Origin: Gaeumannomyces sp. JS-464
Lineage: Eukaryota; Ascomycota; Sordariomycetes; Magnaporthales; Magnaporthaceae
Length of the DNA: 64,000 nt
Direction of reading: 5' to 3'
Assembly (NCBI GenBank): GCA_002197995.1
Contig: NGZR01000010.1
Location: forward strand, 9,300-73,299
The notes below the pieces were generated by a model, which had not been told where the DNA came from, made no database searches, and saw only the letters and a program-made list of their open reading frames with translations. The stretch's first letter is position 1. Each line of letters begins with the position of its first letter. Shown one piece after another: positions 12,514 to 24,049 of the stretch. The translations under genes and the position numbers were made by a program.

Positions 12514-13000
12514 TAGTTTATCGCCAATATAAACCGTGTTTTTAACGTAATTCGTAAAAAACTTTAAGCGATTTTACTTTGCGAATTTATCTTTTACATT
12601 TTCGCGTAATCCGTTATAAAAGTGCAGCATTAACGTGGCGTTATTTTAATTAAGCTTAATTGTTAGTAAAAGTGGTACTTTTATAAGCACGGAGATTTTT
12701 AAAAAAGAAAAAACAATGATTTATAAATTTAAAACTAGTGTTTATTATAATGCATATTTTTTTAGGAATTTAGTTATAAAAAAGGTATTATAAAATCCCT
12801 TTTTCTAAGCTTGTAAAAGCGCACGGCCCGTAAGCTTACAGCTTTACACAGCGTGGGCCTTTTTTAAATGCACGCGTTAAATTAAGTGGATTAATATTAG
12901 CAATTTTTTTTTAAAACGCGTGCATCGGTAAATGCTCGTTTTTTAAATCCCGGGATTTTATAATACTAATAATAAAAAAATTCGGATTTAATAACCTGCT
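12514..13000 (-). pseudogene. Gypsy gag relic, antisense
   Basis: The minus strand from about 12670 to 12540 closely matches the gag segment at 59740-59850 on the plus strand (a stretch that reads LREN-KDKLAK and then an arginine-rich region). This supports a minus-strand Gypsy element whose middle (most of pol) is missing between here and the integrase piece at 10.65 kb. The rest of the stretch to 13000 is too decayed to read. Confidence 0.6.
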
Positions 13001-14219
13001 TTAAAAACAAAAGGAAAAAAAGCAAAAGGATTATGCTAAATATCGGTAAAAATTATAAATAAGGATTGTAAATAGGAATAATAAAAAATAGGGCAATATT
13101 TGGTTAAACGCTCGTAAAATTAAGTAATGCCGGATTAAATGCGCATAATAGTAATAAATAAACTTAATAAAAATTTATTAAGCCGTATGCGTGCTAATCG
13201 GTATAATAAGAAAAAGCTAATCGGGAGTATAACTTAAAAGGCTTAGGATATTTTAAAAGCCGTAAGCTTTAATCGTTGTAATTTGGAATTTAATTTTTAT
13301 AACCACAAATATCGATATCCCCGCTGCTTGCTTGCCGATTTTTGCTTTACTGTTTTACTGCTCGACTAATTACCACGATAGTATCCATTCGTTTTAAAAA
13401 GCTAGCAAAAGCAAATCCGTTAAAAAAAGGTTAAATTAGCGTTAAAACGGTCCCAAATAGTGGCGTTAAAAAAACTTGTGCTAAAAAGGGAAAAGGCAAA
13501 TCGCTTGCTCGCCCGCGCTTTAAAAAAGGCAAAAAAAATCGTTTTTATGCCTAAATTGCTTTAACTTTCTTTTGGCCGGCAAGTTTAATAAAATTAGATG
13601 TTTTAACACCGAGCTGGCCGGTAACCGTTGCTAATTTTATGCTTTTAGTTATTCGTGCTAACCGGCATAGGTAATTTTTTAAGCTTTAATTTGCTAATTT
13701 TTTGCGCTAACAACTAGTAGTTTTAAAATCGTAAAAGCTTTAACTAAAAAGCTTATAATTAAATATTTCCGCGAAACTATTATTAACATAATATAATGGC
13801 TAATCTTTTGTTTAACTGCTTTAATGCGTTATTAACCGTGCTTTCGCTATTTTTAAAATTTCGCGAAATGGCGTACTATTACCAAATATATAATTCTTTT
13901 TAAAAGAAAGGAATAAGCTGGTAAAGTTAACGTTAATTTTATTAAAATAAGTGCTACTAAGCAAAAAACGGCGGGCCGCGCTACCGTTTAGCGTATATTT
14001 AATGCGGCGTTTTTAAAAGCAAAAAATAGCTTATTTAGTGCTTTTAACGATAACGAAAATAAGGACGAAAAAATGGTTAAAAAGCGAAAAAAGGATAAAA
14101 ATGCTAATAATGTTAATAAATAAACTGGTAATATATCCGGCAATAGTAAAGGTTTTTTTTAAAGCTTAAAATGTCGTTCGTAAAATCGTTTTTTAATTGT
14201 TTTAGCGTTTTAGTAATTT
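13000..14219. other. A+T-rich decayed repeat sequence; one coiled-coil ORF relic on the plus strand
   Basis: No intact gene. Between about 13390 and 13560 the plus strand reads VKKTCAKKGKRQIACSP or, in the neighbouring frame, LKKLVLKREKANRLLARALKKAKK. This resembles the accessory coiled-coil ORFs found beside fungal Gypsy elements. The remainder shows no motif I can name. Confidence 0.4.
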
Positions 14220-16440
14220 CTTTTTTTTTAATTACATTGTTAGCCATTTTTTTAAATTATAATAACTTAATTTTAACTGCTTTTCTTCGCTTTTTTTATT
14301 ACTTTTCGCGTTTTACTTAACTTTAAATTCGTACCGTTATCGTATTGTTTATAACCAAATTTTTTAAAGCTTTATTTAGCTAATTTTTAATTATCGCGTT
14401 TGCCGGATTATTTAATCCTACGATTTAACGGATTTCGTTAATTTCGCGCTTTTCGTAGGATTTTTCAAATGTTATAACATCGATTATAAGCCTTTTTCCG
14501 CTATTATACCCAATTGTACAAAGCATTAATATAGCGAAAAGCTATCGATGTAAATTATTAATTTCGGGGCTTTTTAATTTAGCTTTTTAAAAATAATTAC
14601 AAGCGTTAAATTAAAAACGTAAGCTGTATTAAACCCGTTAACCATTTTGTAAATTTTATTTACGAAAACGCTTTTTATAACCTTTTTGCATTTAATTAAC
14701 GTCCAATGTAAAATGTTTTCGATTAATTAAAAGCTGGTTTTTTAATCGTCGGATTTTTTATTACTTAATACAATTACAAACCCGATTTATAAATTTAAGT
14801 TTAAATTGTTTGCGAATAATCCGTTTAAAAAAACGTAAAAGTTGGTTTTTTGCAAATCCAATAAAACGTATTTTAGCCCTTTTTAAGCGTTATTAATTTG
14901 CTATTTAATTTTTTTATTTAACTTAACCACGTTTTTTTATTTTAGGTTTTTAACTTACATCGTTACGAAATAATCGAATGCGACTTTTAATTAACACATG
15001 GAATTAATATATGCGTTTTAAACTTTTTAAACCATATATTTATAACTTAAGCTTTTTAAATTGGTTTTTATTAGCTTAAACTTTTTATTTCATTTTTTTT
15101 GTCGAACTTTAAACTTATAATTTCTTATTAAAATTTTGCACCCGTTAAAATCGGCTTCGTGTTTTAGCTTAAAAATCGATTTGGTTTTGCACGAAAACTT
15201 ATTTTTTAAATCGCTAACGTGGTTTACAAACGAGTGGGCTAAACAAGCGAGTGGGCCACGACGAAATCCCATATTAAACGCGTTTTTCGATACCCTTGCT
15301 AACTCGGCCAATTTAAACCCAAATTTAACCAAATTTGGGCAGGTTATATTTAATTAAATAGGAAATTTAATTTAATTTTCTTAGATTTTTCTTATTACCC
15401 GTTTACGGTTAGTTGCATATTGTGCACAGTGTATTACACAGTGCTACGAACTAACCTTAAAAAGGTAATAATAAAAATTTAAGAAAATTAAATTAAATTT
15501 CCTATTTAATTAAATATAACCTGCCCAAATTTGCTTAAATTTGGGCTTAAATTGGCCGAGTTAGTAAGGGTATCGAAAAACGCGTTTAATATGGGATTTC
15601 GTCGTGGCCCACTCGCTTGTTTGGCCCACTCGCTTGTAAACCACGTTAACTTTTTTTTTATTAAAAAGTCCGGATTTTTAAAATTTAAAATGTCGTTTAT
15701 TTGTATGCCTACAATTCCAAAGTTTTATCCGCTTTTTAAAATAAATAGGTAAAAATCGTATTTCGATGTTTAACAATTTAAGCGCTTTTTATAATGCTTT
15801 TAATAAGTAACGAACTAATGCAAACCTAATTTCGCGATCCCGTAAAAAAGTTTAATTATTTTAAATAACGTGCCCGGTTTAAACTATGTTAATAACGTTT
15901 TAAATAAACGCAAAAAAACGTCTTTTTGCAATTTTAATTCCAATTAGGTATACGTTTAGCTAATATTTCGAATTATTAAATTAAACTTTATAAGCGTAAA
16001 CGATAATGCAATTATTAAAATTAATAGTTAATTATATTTTATAATCGTAAAAAATTGCGTAAAAATATTATGTTTTTTATCGTTATATTTTATAACTACG
16101 AGTTTCGTTTTTTTAAAAAGTTTTAAAGTTTGCTTTTTTACTTCGTTTACAATTTGTAATTTAAAAATTAAAGCTTTGTTAAAGGTTTTTCCAATAATCG
16201 GTTTAATTATTTTAACGGTACTAAATGCGTTTAGTTTTTATTAAGTTAATTGTTTAAATGGTAAACCGAAAGCTGTAATTTTGCTTTTTTATTTAAGTCG
16301 GATTGTTAACTAGTAAAATTAGTGCTTTTTAACGTTTAAAAACGTTATATGCATTTATCGAAAGCTTCGTTTTATTACAATTACTAATTATGCGTTTTTG
16401 TAAAAACGGCTTCGTTTGTTAAAAACTTTAAATAATACCG
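14220..16440 (-). pseudogene. Copia-type pol relic, antisense, interrupted by a MITE
   Basis: The minus strand near 14560-14280 reads KRLIIDVITFEKSYEKREINEIR, then NNPANAIIKN, the C-terminal RNase H signature of Copia elements (YERREIxEIRWIxGxxNPADAMTK). More upstream minus-strand sequence (15.0-15.2 and 15.65-16.4 kb) has the A+T-rich, lysine-rich look of the same pol but is too decayed for firm motifs. The palindromic MITE at 15217-15646 splits it. Confidence 0.6.
15217..15646. mobile_element. Palindromic (foldback) MITE with pogo-type termini
   Basis: 430 bp flanked by TA (15215-15216, 15647-15648). The termini start ACGTGGTTTACAAACGAG and match those of the 1.86-kb pogo elements. Almost the whole element is one inverted repeat: the left arm (GGCCACGACGAAATCCCAT..., TTTCCTATTTAATT..., TTATTACC) returns as its complement on the right, around a centre near 15425-15445 (TTGCATATTGTGCACAGTG). 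It has no coding capacity and is presumably moved by the pogo transposase. Confidence 0.88.
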
Positions 16441-16471
16441 TAATTTTAAGCAAAATAGTTAACGTAGTTTA

Positions 16472-16573
16472 CCACCGAACGACATATACCACCGAACGAC
16501 ATATACCACCGAACGACATATACCACCGAACGACATATACCACCGAACGACATATACCACCGAACGACACACT
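16472..16573. repeat. 17-bp tandem repeat array inside a transposon terminus
   Basis: The unit CCACCGAACGACATATA is present as five perfect copies starting at 16472, 16489, 16506, 16523 and 16540, plus a sixth ending CACACTT. Other pogo copies carry two diverged 17-bp units at the same place (for example AGCGAGTGGCGCATATT then AGCAAATGGCGCGTTTT at 22041). This is an expansion of a normal subterminal repeat. Confidence 0.92.
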
Positions 16574-16950
16574 TATACCCAACCTCCGGTTAATTAACGC
16601 GTATGCTAACTTAACAACGCCAGCAATCCATTTAAACTACTTGGAATTATATATATCGAACGTTTTTACTTCCTTTTAACAGGTGCGCGCATTGTGTTCG
16701 GTTTTACCGCAAATGTTACATCGCCGACGAATCGTCGTTGCTTTCCTTTTTTAACCCTTATAATCGCGCATTTTTACTATAGCTATTTATCCAGCTTTTT
16801 TTAATTTAAAACACTTTGTATTTTTTCGACAATATGTAACCCTTTTTGCCGAACACGTGTTTTTTTTAGCCTTTCGGCGTTTATTTAACGCTTCGTTCGC
16901 TTTTCGTAATTTAAAGTTCTTTTTTTTTCAAAAGGTTAACTCGATATATA

Positions 16951-17379
16951 ACGTGGTTTACAAGTAAGTGGATTAAACAAGCGAGTGGATCATTTGCATA
17001 ATGCATATTAAACAGCGTTTTTTTTCAGTTAAATAACTCACCCAATTTACGTTTAAATTTTACCAAAATTTACAAAGGAATAAACAATTATGTAGAAAAG
17101 CTAATATATTTTTTCCGGATTTTTATTATTACTCCTTTAGGGCTAGTTTTATGAAATTAAAAAAACTGCACCGTGTTTTTCACAGTGTTTAAAACTAACC
17201 CTAAAGGAGTAATAATAAAAATTCGGAAAAAATATTTTTACGTAAGAAATACCTTTAATAATAACCTGTTAAATTTTTAAAATTTTTTACCGTAAATTAA
17301 ATGAAGTGCACCGACTTTTTTTGTATGTATTTGCAGGTGATCCACTCGCTTGTTTAATTTACTTACTTGTAAACCACGT
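16951..17379. mobile_element. Palindromic MITE, second copy
   Basis: 429 bp between TA duplications (16949-16950 and 17380-17381), termini ACGTGGTTTACAAGTAAGTG. The central arms TTATTACTCCTTTAGGG and CCCTAAAGGAGTAATAA are perfect complements around a centre at about 17170-17190. Same architecture as 15217-15646, but the inner arm sequence has diverged. Confidence 0.87.
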
Positions 17380-18147
17380 TAATAAAGTTTAAAATTTGTT
17401 AAATAGTAATCTTCGTAACCGTTTAGCATTAATAAACGATAAAAGCTTTTTATACGCGATATAATGTGTTTATTAAAATGTTAAATATATTTTAAATCGA
17501 GCTCGTTTGTAATTTACCCGTTAAAATTCGTTACGATAATTTAATTGCGTAAAAAATCGGGCTTTAAATACTAATTACCTAAATAATACTGCTTTTTAAT
17601 AATAATAAAAGGAAAAACCGTTTAACTGTAATAATTAACCTTTTAAATAATTATAACCCATTTTCGGTTATTAAGTTAAACTAGTTTTACTTTATTACGG
17701 CTTTTTAATATTATAATAATTATAACGGCGGCGATTTTGCTTATAAAAAAGCCGGTTTCGTTAAAATTGTAAATGTCGTTATTTAAAATGCCATATTTGG
17801 TTATAATATTCCGTATAAAATCGAATTACGTAAAAACGAGCATAAAATTTTCGCATTTGGCATTTTAATAATCGTACTTTTAAATTTAACGTGTGCCGAG
17901 CTTTGCGCGGCGTTTAACGAACTTTTTAACTTAGCATTTGCTAATAGTGCTCGCGTTACGTTTAATAAGCAATCGGTTAGTTATAATTTTAACATTAAAA
18001 AGTTAAAAAGGAAATGCACGAAAATCCAGCTTAAAATGTATTTAAAAAGCGCGTTTTTTCGAATTTTGTTAATTTCCGTAATTTAAACATGTTATCGCGT
18101 TAAACAAGTCGGCCGGCGCGTTAATCGCGTATATAAACTTAAAAATA

Positions 18148-20008
18148 ACGTGGTTTACAAGTAAATAAAACACATAAGCAAGTGAAATACGCGACCGCGA
18201 TAATACGACGCGTTTCTTTTTACCATTAACTTTTTTACCAATAAACATAGCAAAACAAAATAAAAAAAGCAAATTAATTTTCGCTTTTTAAGCTTTGCAA
18301 TTTAACTTAAAACTAAATTTTCGGGCCGTTGCTAAAATTTACTTCGTCGTTTTTGCCACCTTATCGCGTTAAAAACACGGCCAATTTGCTTAATGCAATA
18401 GCATGCCTAAATTACGAAAATTAACGGAATTCGAAAAAAAGGCGTTTATTAAATATATATTTAAGCTACATTCGTAAGCATTTTTTCCCCGGCCTTTTAA
18501 TGTTAAAAATATAGCTAATCGATTGCTTGCCGAACGCGACGCGAACGCCGTTAATAAAAACTAAGTCGCGAACTTCGTTAAACGCCGCGCAAAGCTTAGC
18601 ACGCGTTAAATTCGAAAATACGACTACTAAAAAGCCAAATGCGAAAATCCTAAGCTTGTTTTTGCCTGGTTTAACTTTATACGAAATATTATAATTAAAT
18701 ATAGCATTTTAAATAACGACATTTATAATTTCGACGAAACCAGTTTTCTTATAGGCATAATCGCCGCCGTTATGGTTATTATAACGTTAAAAAGCCGTAA
18801 TAAAGCAAAGCTAATCCAACTTAGCAATCGGAAATGGGTTACAATTATTTAAAAGGTTAATTATTACGGTTAAGCGATTTTTTTTTATTATCGTTAAAAG
18901 GCAGTACCATTTAGCTAATTGGTATTCGAAAACCAACTTTTCACGCGATTAGGTTATTTTAACAAATGCTAACGGGTGAACTACGAACGAGCTCGGCTTA
19001 AAATGGATTTAAAATTTCGATAAGCACATTATATCGCGCATAAAAGGCAACCATCGTTTGTTAATGCTAAACGGCTACGAAAATTATTACTCGACGAATT
19101 TCGAGCTTTATTGCTAAAAATATAACATTATTACGCTTTGCATACTTTCGCATTCGTTTTACTTTTTTTAGCCGCTTAACGTTAGGTATTTTAACCCGTT
19201 AAAAAAAGCGTACGGTTAATAAATCGAAAATTTAATAAGGTTATACGTTAACCACGTAATTAAAGTCGAATTTTTTTTAGCGTTTAAAACGGCATTTTTT
19301 AACTTTATAACTGAAAAAAAAAATTTAAAAAGGGTTTTAAAAAGCTGGTTTTGCTTTTTTTTAATTTAAATTCGATTTTGGAAAAGCTAAATGTAAAGTT
19401 ACAAATTTTAACTCCCTCGAAAAAGCTTTTAAATAACGCCGAACTTTGAACTTTTAAAACGCTTTAAATAGCTAAAAACGCAATTTCGCAATCCGAACAT
19501 ATTAAAACTTAAATTTCCAATTACCGAAGTAGCTTTCCGTTATTTATACTATCGGTTATAAACCAATTAACGAAAAAGGTTAAAGCAATTATGCATAGTT
19601 AACCTTTTAAAAGAAAAGTGCTTTAAATTACGAAAAGCGAACGAAGCATTAAGCAAACGCCGAAAGGTTAAAAAAACACGTGTTTAATAAAAAGGGTTAT
19701 ATATTGTTAAAAAAAATACGAAATGTTTTAAATTAAAAGGAGCTAAATAAGTAGTTATAGCAAAAAATGCGCGATTATAAGGGTTAAAAAAGGAGGGCGA
19801 CGACGACTCGTTAGCGATATGGCATTTGCGGCAAAACCGGACATAATGCGCGCATTTGTTAAGAAAAAGTAAAAACGTCCGATATATATAGTTCCGAATA
19901 GTTTAAATGGATTTTTAGCGTTGCTAAATTGGCATGCGTATTAATTAACCGGAGGTTAAGTGTAAGTGTTCCACTCGCTTATGTGTTTCACTTACTTGTA
20001 AACCACGT
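18148..20008 (+). mobile_element. pogo/Fot1-type DNA transposon, copy 2 (heavily RIPped, nested)
   Basis: TA-flanked (18146-18147, 20009-20010), termini ACGTGGTTTACAAGTAA, 1,861 bp. The transposase relic starts at about 18403 (MPKLRKLTEFEKKAFIKYI) and runs to about 19750, with many stops. It is inserted in the minus-strand pogo element between its coding region and its 5' terminus. Confidence 0.88.
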
Positions 20009-20207
20009 TATTGTAAATTTTAACTGCTAAACGTAAACTTAATTCCCGATTAAATTAAATTGCTTATATAATAAAAATAATTTTAGCTTTTTTAAATTTC
20101 GATGCTATTTATGCTTATTAAAAAGTTAAAATTAAAAATGAAAAACGCGAGTTGCGATAAAAAAACGCGGGATTTAGTAATATGCGCGACTAGTTAATAA
20201 ACTACGT

Positions 20208-21380
20208 TAAAACTAATTAAAAAGAATTTAATAAAAAAACAAGAAATAAAACGGTATAAAACCGCATTTATAGTTTTAACGTAAAAGTTCGAAATACCGC
20301 TGGCTTTAAAAACGTCGTTATTATTAAAACTGGAAAATAGGTGCTTATTGCGATCGTTATAAAAAAAGCAAATGTAACGCCGTTATTATTACCGCTGCTA
20401 TTATAACCGCCGCGCGCGCCGTTGCGAAAAAAACGAGGAGTTTTGTTTTTAAAAGCTATAATAAAAAAAAACAAAAGCTGGAAAAAAATAAAGCGAAAAA
20501 AGGCTAATGTAAAAACGCGGACGAAAAATGGATAAAAAGTAAAAGTAAAAAAGGAAAAAAAATAAAAGTAATAACAAAAAAAAACTAAAACAAAGCAAAA
20601 AAGGAAAAAATAGTAAAAACCCGTATTTAAAAAAAAATAAAAAAAGGTATAATATATATATTTATTTACCTTGTTCGACTTGTATAAGCTATAGGAAGTA
20701 ACTTTTATTTAAGGTATTTAATAGGATTAAAACCGTGCTTTTAATTTAACAAACCGTTTTTAAATAAAGTTAAGTAAAAACGTTTTATTAACTTTATTTG
20801 CGAATCCGCTTCGTTTGCTTTTTATTTTTTATAACTATTTAAAACGTTAATATTAAACAAATACGTACGTTTTTATTAACGAGGTTTAAGTTTAAGTTTA
20901 ACCTTATTTAAATTAAAACGCACGTGGCTTTTTATTTTTTGCATAAAGCCCGCCGCCCCGTCGCGGCGCACCTTTTTTTCCTTTTTCCCAATTCTCTTTT
21001 TAATCCGTTTTATTTTGTTATTAATGCTTATTTCTTTTATCGGTATTTTTAACCCCGCGTTAATATCGGTGCAGCTTATCCCGGTAAACTAATCCGGTTT
21101 ATCCTTATGCTTAATTGTTTTTTTATTTCCCACGTGCGTGCACGCTTGGGTAAGCAGGCGCGGTGGCACGGTTCGGGGAAAAAACCTCGTAACGTAAGCT
21201 TAATAAGTGGCTTTTTCCTTCGACACGTGGTCGTTTTGTAAAAGCTAAAAGTTTTCGTCGATAGTTAATAAAGGTTTTTATTATTTATAGGGCTTTTTTT
21301 TATAAAGGTTAGTAACGTAAAAATGTTAAAATGGTTCGAGGTATTTACGTAAAACGTTCGCGCGAGTTACAAAAAAGCTT
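20208..21380. other. A+T-rich sequence without recognisable genes
   Basis: Lysine-codon-rich low-complexity sequence (20450-20660) is followed by mixed sequence with a short G+C-rich patch near 20950-20975 and another near 21130-21180. I see no transposase, RT or host-gene motif. It is probably older repeat debris. Confidence 0.35.
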
Positions 21381-21382
21381 AG

Positions 21383-21455
21383 TGCTTTTAACGGAAGTCG
21401 AACCCGTAACCTTCCAAAAGGTTCTCCTAATGCTAAACCACTACACCACGAGGGC
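21383..21455 (-). tRNA. tRNA-like sequence, probably a decayed tRNA or tRNA-derived element
   Basis: On the minus strand a 73-nt segment begins GCCCTCGTGGTGTAGTGG, matching a tRNA 5' end with a good A box (TGGTGTAGTGG). It holds a near-consensus B box/T arm (GGTTCGACTT within ACGGGTTCGACTTCCGT). The 3' acceptor strand reads TAAAAGC where CGAGGGC would be needed to pair with the 5' strand; the differences are C to T and G to A. The anticodon arm does not fold cleanly, so I give no amino acid. Confidence 0.42.
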
Positions 21456-21668
21456 AAAAAAAAAGGTATAACAAAAAAGCATAATACAAATAATAACAAA
21501 ATAAAAGCAATATAATTTTACGAAAACGGCGAACAATTAATAAAAAAATTAAATGCGCGTTATAAGCAAGGAAATAAACCGCAACCGAAACGCCGCTTTT
21601 AAAAGCGGATAACATAATTACGCCGAATTACTTAAAATTAACTACGACTTTTAAACTTTACGGCGTAA

Positions 21669-21755
21669 CCACGCGATTAAGCATTTCGAGCTTTTTAAAA
21701 CAGCCACGCGATTAAGCATTTCGAGCTTTCCAAAACAACCACGCGATTAAGCATT
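21669..21755. repeat. 35-bp tandem repeat, about 2.5 copies
   Basis: The unit starting CCACGCGATTAAGCATTTCG occurs at 21669, 21704 and (partial) 21739, with few differences between the first two copies. No coding content. Function unknown. Confidence 0.85.
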
Positions 21756-22026
21756 AAAACGGGGCTGGAAAACCCTAAACGCGGATAACTTAACTACTAT
21801 TAGTAATTAAACTAACACTATTATTATTAACGTAATTATAAAATAAGAAAAAAAACCCCGGTATTAAAACGCATTTAAAACGTAATACATATTTTTTATA
21901 GTTTTTTCCTTTACGTATTTTCCGATTATTACTATTAATTATAAAAACGCTTTTATAATAAAACTTTTAAAAGCAGTTATATAAATTAAGCAAACGGCAT
22001 TATTATTTAATATAAAAAAAACCGTA

Positions 22027-23887
22027 ACGTGGTTTATTAGCGAGTGGCGCATATTAGCAAATGGCGCGTTTTCCATCGCAACTCGCGTTTCCCACTTCCA
22101 ACTTCAATTCCTTAACAACCACAAATGGCGTCGACATTTAGCGAAGCTAAAATTACTTTTGCTATACGGGCAATCCAATTTAATCCAACGTTAAGTGCTC
22201 GTTCGGCAGTTAAAATTTACGACGTTTTTAAAACCACGCTGCGTTGCTAACGCGCTAGTTAATGTGCTCGACGCGATAGCATGCCCAATTTTCGGAAATT
22301 AACGAAATCCGAAAAGGAGGCGCTTGTTAAGTACATATTCGAGCTGGATTTTCGCGCATTCCCTCCCCGGCCTTTTAGTGTTAAAAATATAGCTAATCGA
22401 CTGCTCGCCGAACGCGATTCGGGCACCGTCGGCAAATGCTGGATCGCGAAATTCGTTAAACGCCGCCCGGAGCTCGGCACGCGCTAAATTCGAAAGTATA
22501 ACTACCAAAAGGTTAAATGCGAAAATCCCAAGCTCGTTTTTGCGTGGTTCGACCTTATACGGAACATTATGGCCAAATATGGCATTTTAGATAACGATAT
22601 TTACAATTTCGACGAAACCGGCTTTTTTATAGGCATAATCGCCGCCGTTATAATTATTACAATATCGGAAGGCCGTGGCAAAGCAAAGCTAGTTTAGCTT
22701 AGCAACCGGGAATGGGCCACAGTTATCCAAAGGGTTAACTATTGCGGTTAAGCGATCCCTCCTTTTATTATCGTTAAAAGGCAGTACCATTTGGCCAATT
22801 GGTATTCGGAAACCGACTTTCCACGCAATTAGGTTATCGCAATAAACGCTAACGGGTGGATTACGAACGAGCTCGGCTTGGAATGGATCCGGCATTTCGA
22901 TAAACACATTGCATCGCGCATAAAAGGCCCTTATCGTTTGTTAATGCTAAACGGCCACGAAAGCTACCACTCGACGGATTTTAAGCTTTACTGCTAAAAA
23001 CATAACATTATTACGCTTTGTATGCCTTCGCATTCGTTTTACTTCCTTTAACCGCTTAACGTTAAATGTTTCGGCTTAATAAAGCGGGCGTACGGTCGAC
23101 AAATCGAAAACCTAATAAGGTTACACGTTAATTACGTAACTAAGGTCGAGTTTTTTTCAGCGTTTAAAGCGGCATTTTTTAACTTTATAACCGAAGGAAA
23201 TATTTAAGGAGGTTTTCGAAAGGCTGGCCTTGCTCCTTTTAATTTAAATTCGGTTTTGGAAAAGCTAGATGTAAGGCTACGAACTTTAACGCCCCCGAGG
23301 GAGCCCTTAAGCGACGCCGAACTTTGGACCTCCAAAACGCCGCGGACAGCTAGAAAAGCAATTTCGCAATCCGAACATATCAAAACTCGAATTACCAATT
23401 ACCGAGGTAGCTTTTCGACATTTATTAATATAGTTATGGATTAAATTGCAAAAGGGGCGAAGGCGATTATGCACGAAGTGGCCCTTTTCCGAGCAAAAGT
23501 GTCTACGCTTAAAAAGGCGAACGAAGCACTAAGCAAACGCCGGAAGGCCAAAAAAACACGTGTCCGACTTGGAAGGTTACTTACTATTAAAAAGGTACGA
23601 GATGTGCTAAACTAGGAGGCGTTAAATGGATAAATATAGCAAGAAATGCGAGATTAGGGGGGTCCGGAAAGGAGGGCGACGGCGATTCGTTAGCGATGCG
23701 GCACTTGCGGCAAAACCGGACATAATGCGCGCACTTGTTAGGAGGAAGTAGAAATGTCCGATATATACAGTTCCGAGTAGTTTAAATGGATTCCTGGCGT
23801 TGTTGGGTTAGCATGCGCGTTAATTAACTAAAGGTCGGGTGTGGGTGCGCCACTCGCTAATATGCGCCACTCGCTAATAAACCACGT
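22027..23887 (+). mobile_element. pogo/Fot1-type DNA transposon, copy 3 (least degraded)
   Basis: TA-flanked (22025-22026, 23888-23889), 1,861 bp. The termini ACGTGGTTTATTAGCGAG and the complementary right end carry two subterminal 17-bp units each. The transposase reads from 22281: MPNFRKLTKSEKEALVKYI, a CENP-B-like helix-turn-helix half (KNIANRLLAERDSGTVGK), YNFDETGFFIGI (first catalytic Asp) near 22600, LMLNGHESYHS near 22945, and PLNVKCFG near 23065. It ends in a lysine-rich tail (KANEALSKRRKAKKTR, about 23520). Around seven stops remain. The second and third DDE positions read Asn. Confidence 0.9.
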
Positions 23888-24049
23888 TATACGAAAAGCA
23901 AATATGGTTTTTACTTTTAAACTACCAAGCCGAATGCGAACCGCATTTAAAAACGAATTTAAAAGTTTTTACATGTATTTAAAACAGCAAAAGCATTAAG
24001 GTTTTTACAAATATAACAATAATATAACTAATAAATAAATAAATAAATT

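Larger units (their letters stand above)
16462..20207 (-). mobile_element. pogo/Fot1-type transposon on the minus strand, split by two later insertions
   Basis: The ends read ACGTAGTTTACC at 16462 and the complement of ACGTAGTTTATTAACTAG at 20207, both beside TA. Minus-strand transposase sequence is visible at 16580-16950 (3' part) and 17380-18147 (middle and N-terminal part, with ILNG-type and initiator regions). The 5' non-coding end is at 20009-20207. Within it sit a MITE (16951-17379) and a complete plus-strand pogo copy (18148-20008). Removing both leaves about 1.45 kb. Roughly 0.4 kb of transposase between the catalytic region and the C-terminal lysine-rich region is missing at the MITE site. 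Confidence 0.82.

Noticed and set aside
16472..16573. Possible CRISPR array
   Set aside because: Contiguous 17-bp tandem copies without spacers, in a eukaryotic transposon terminus.
16416..16679. Short frame with repeated HRTTYTTE units considered as a repeat protein
   Set aside because: It is the translation of a 17-bp tandem array in a transposon end.
22281..22487. 68-codon frame considered as an independent small DNA-binding protein
   Set aside because: It is the N-terminal part of the pogo transposase, with the rest of the transposase following after stops.
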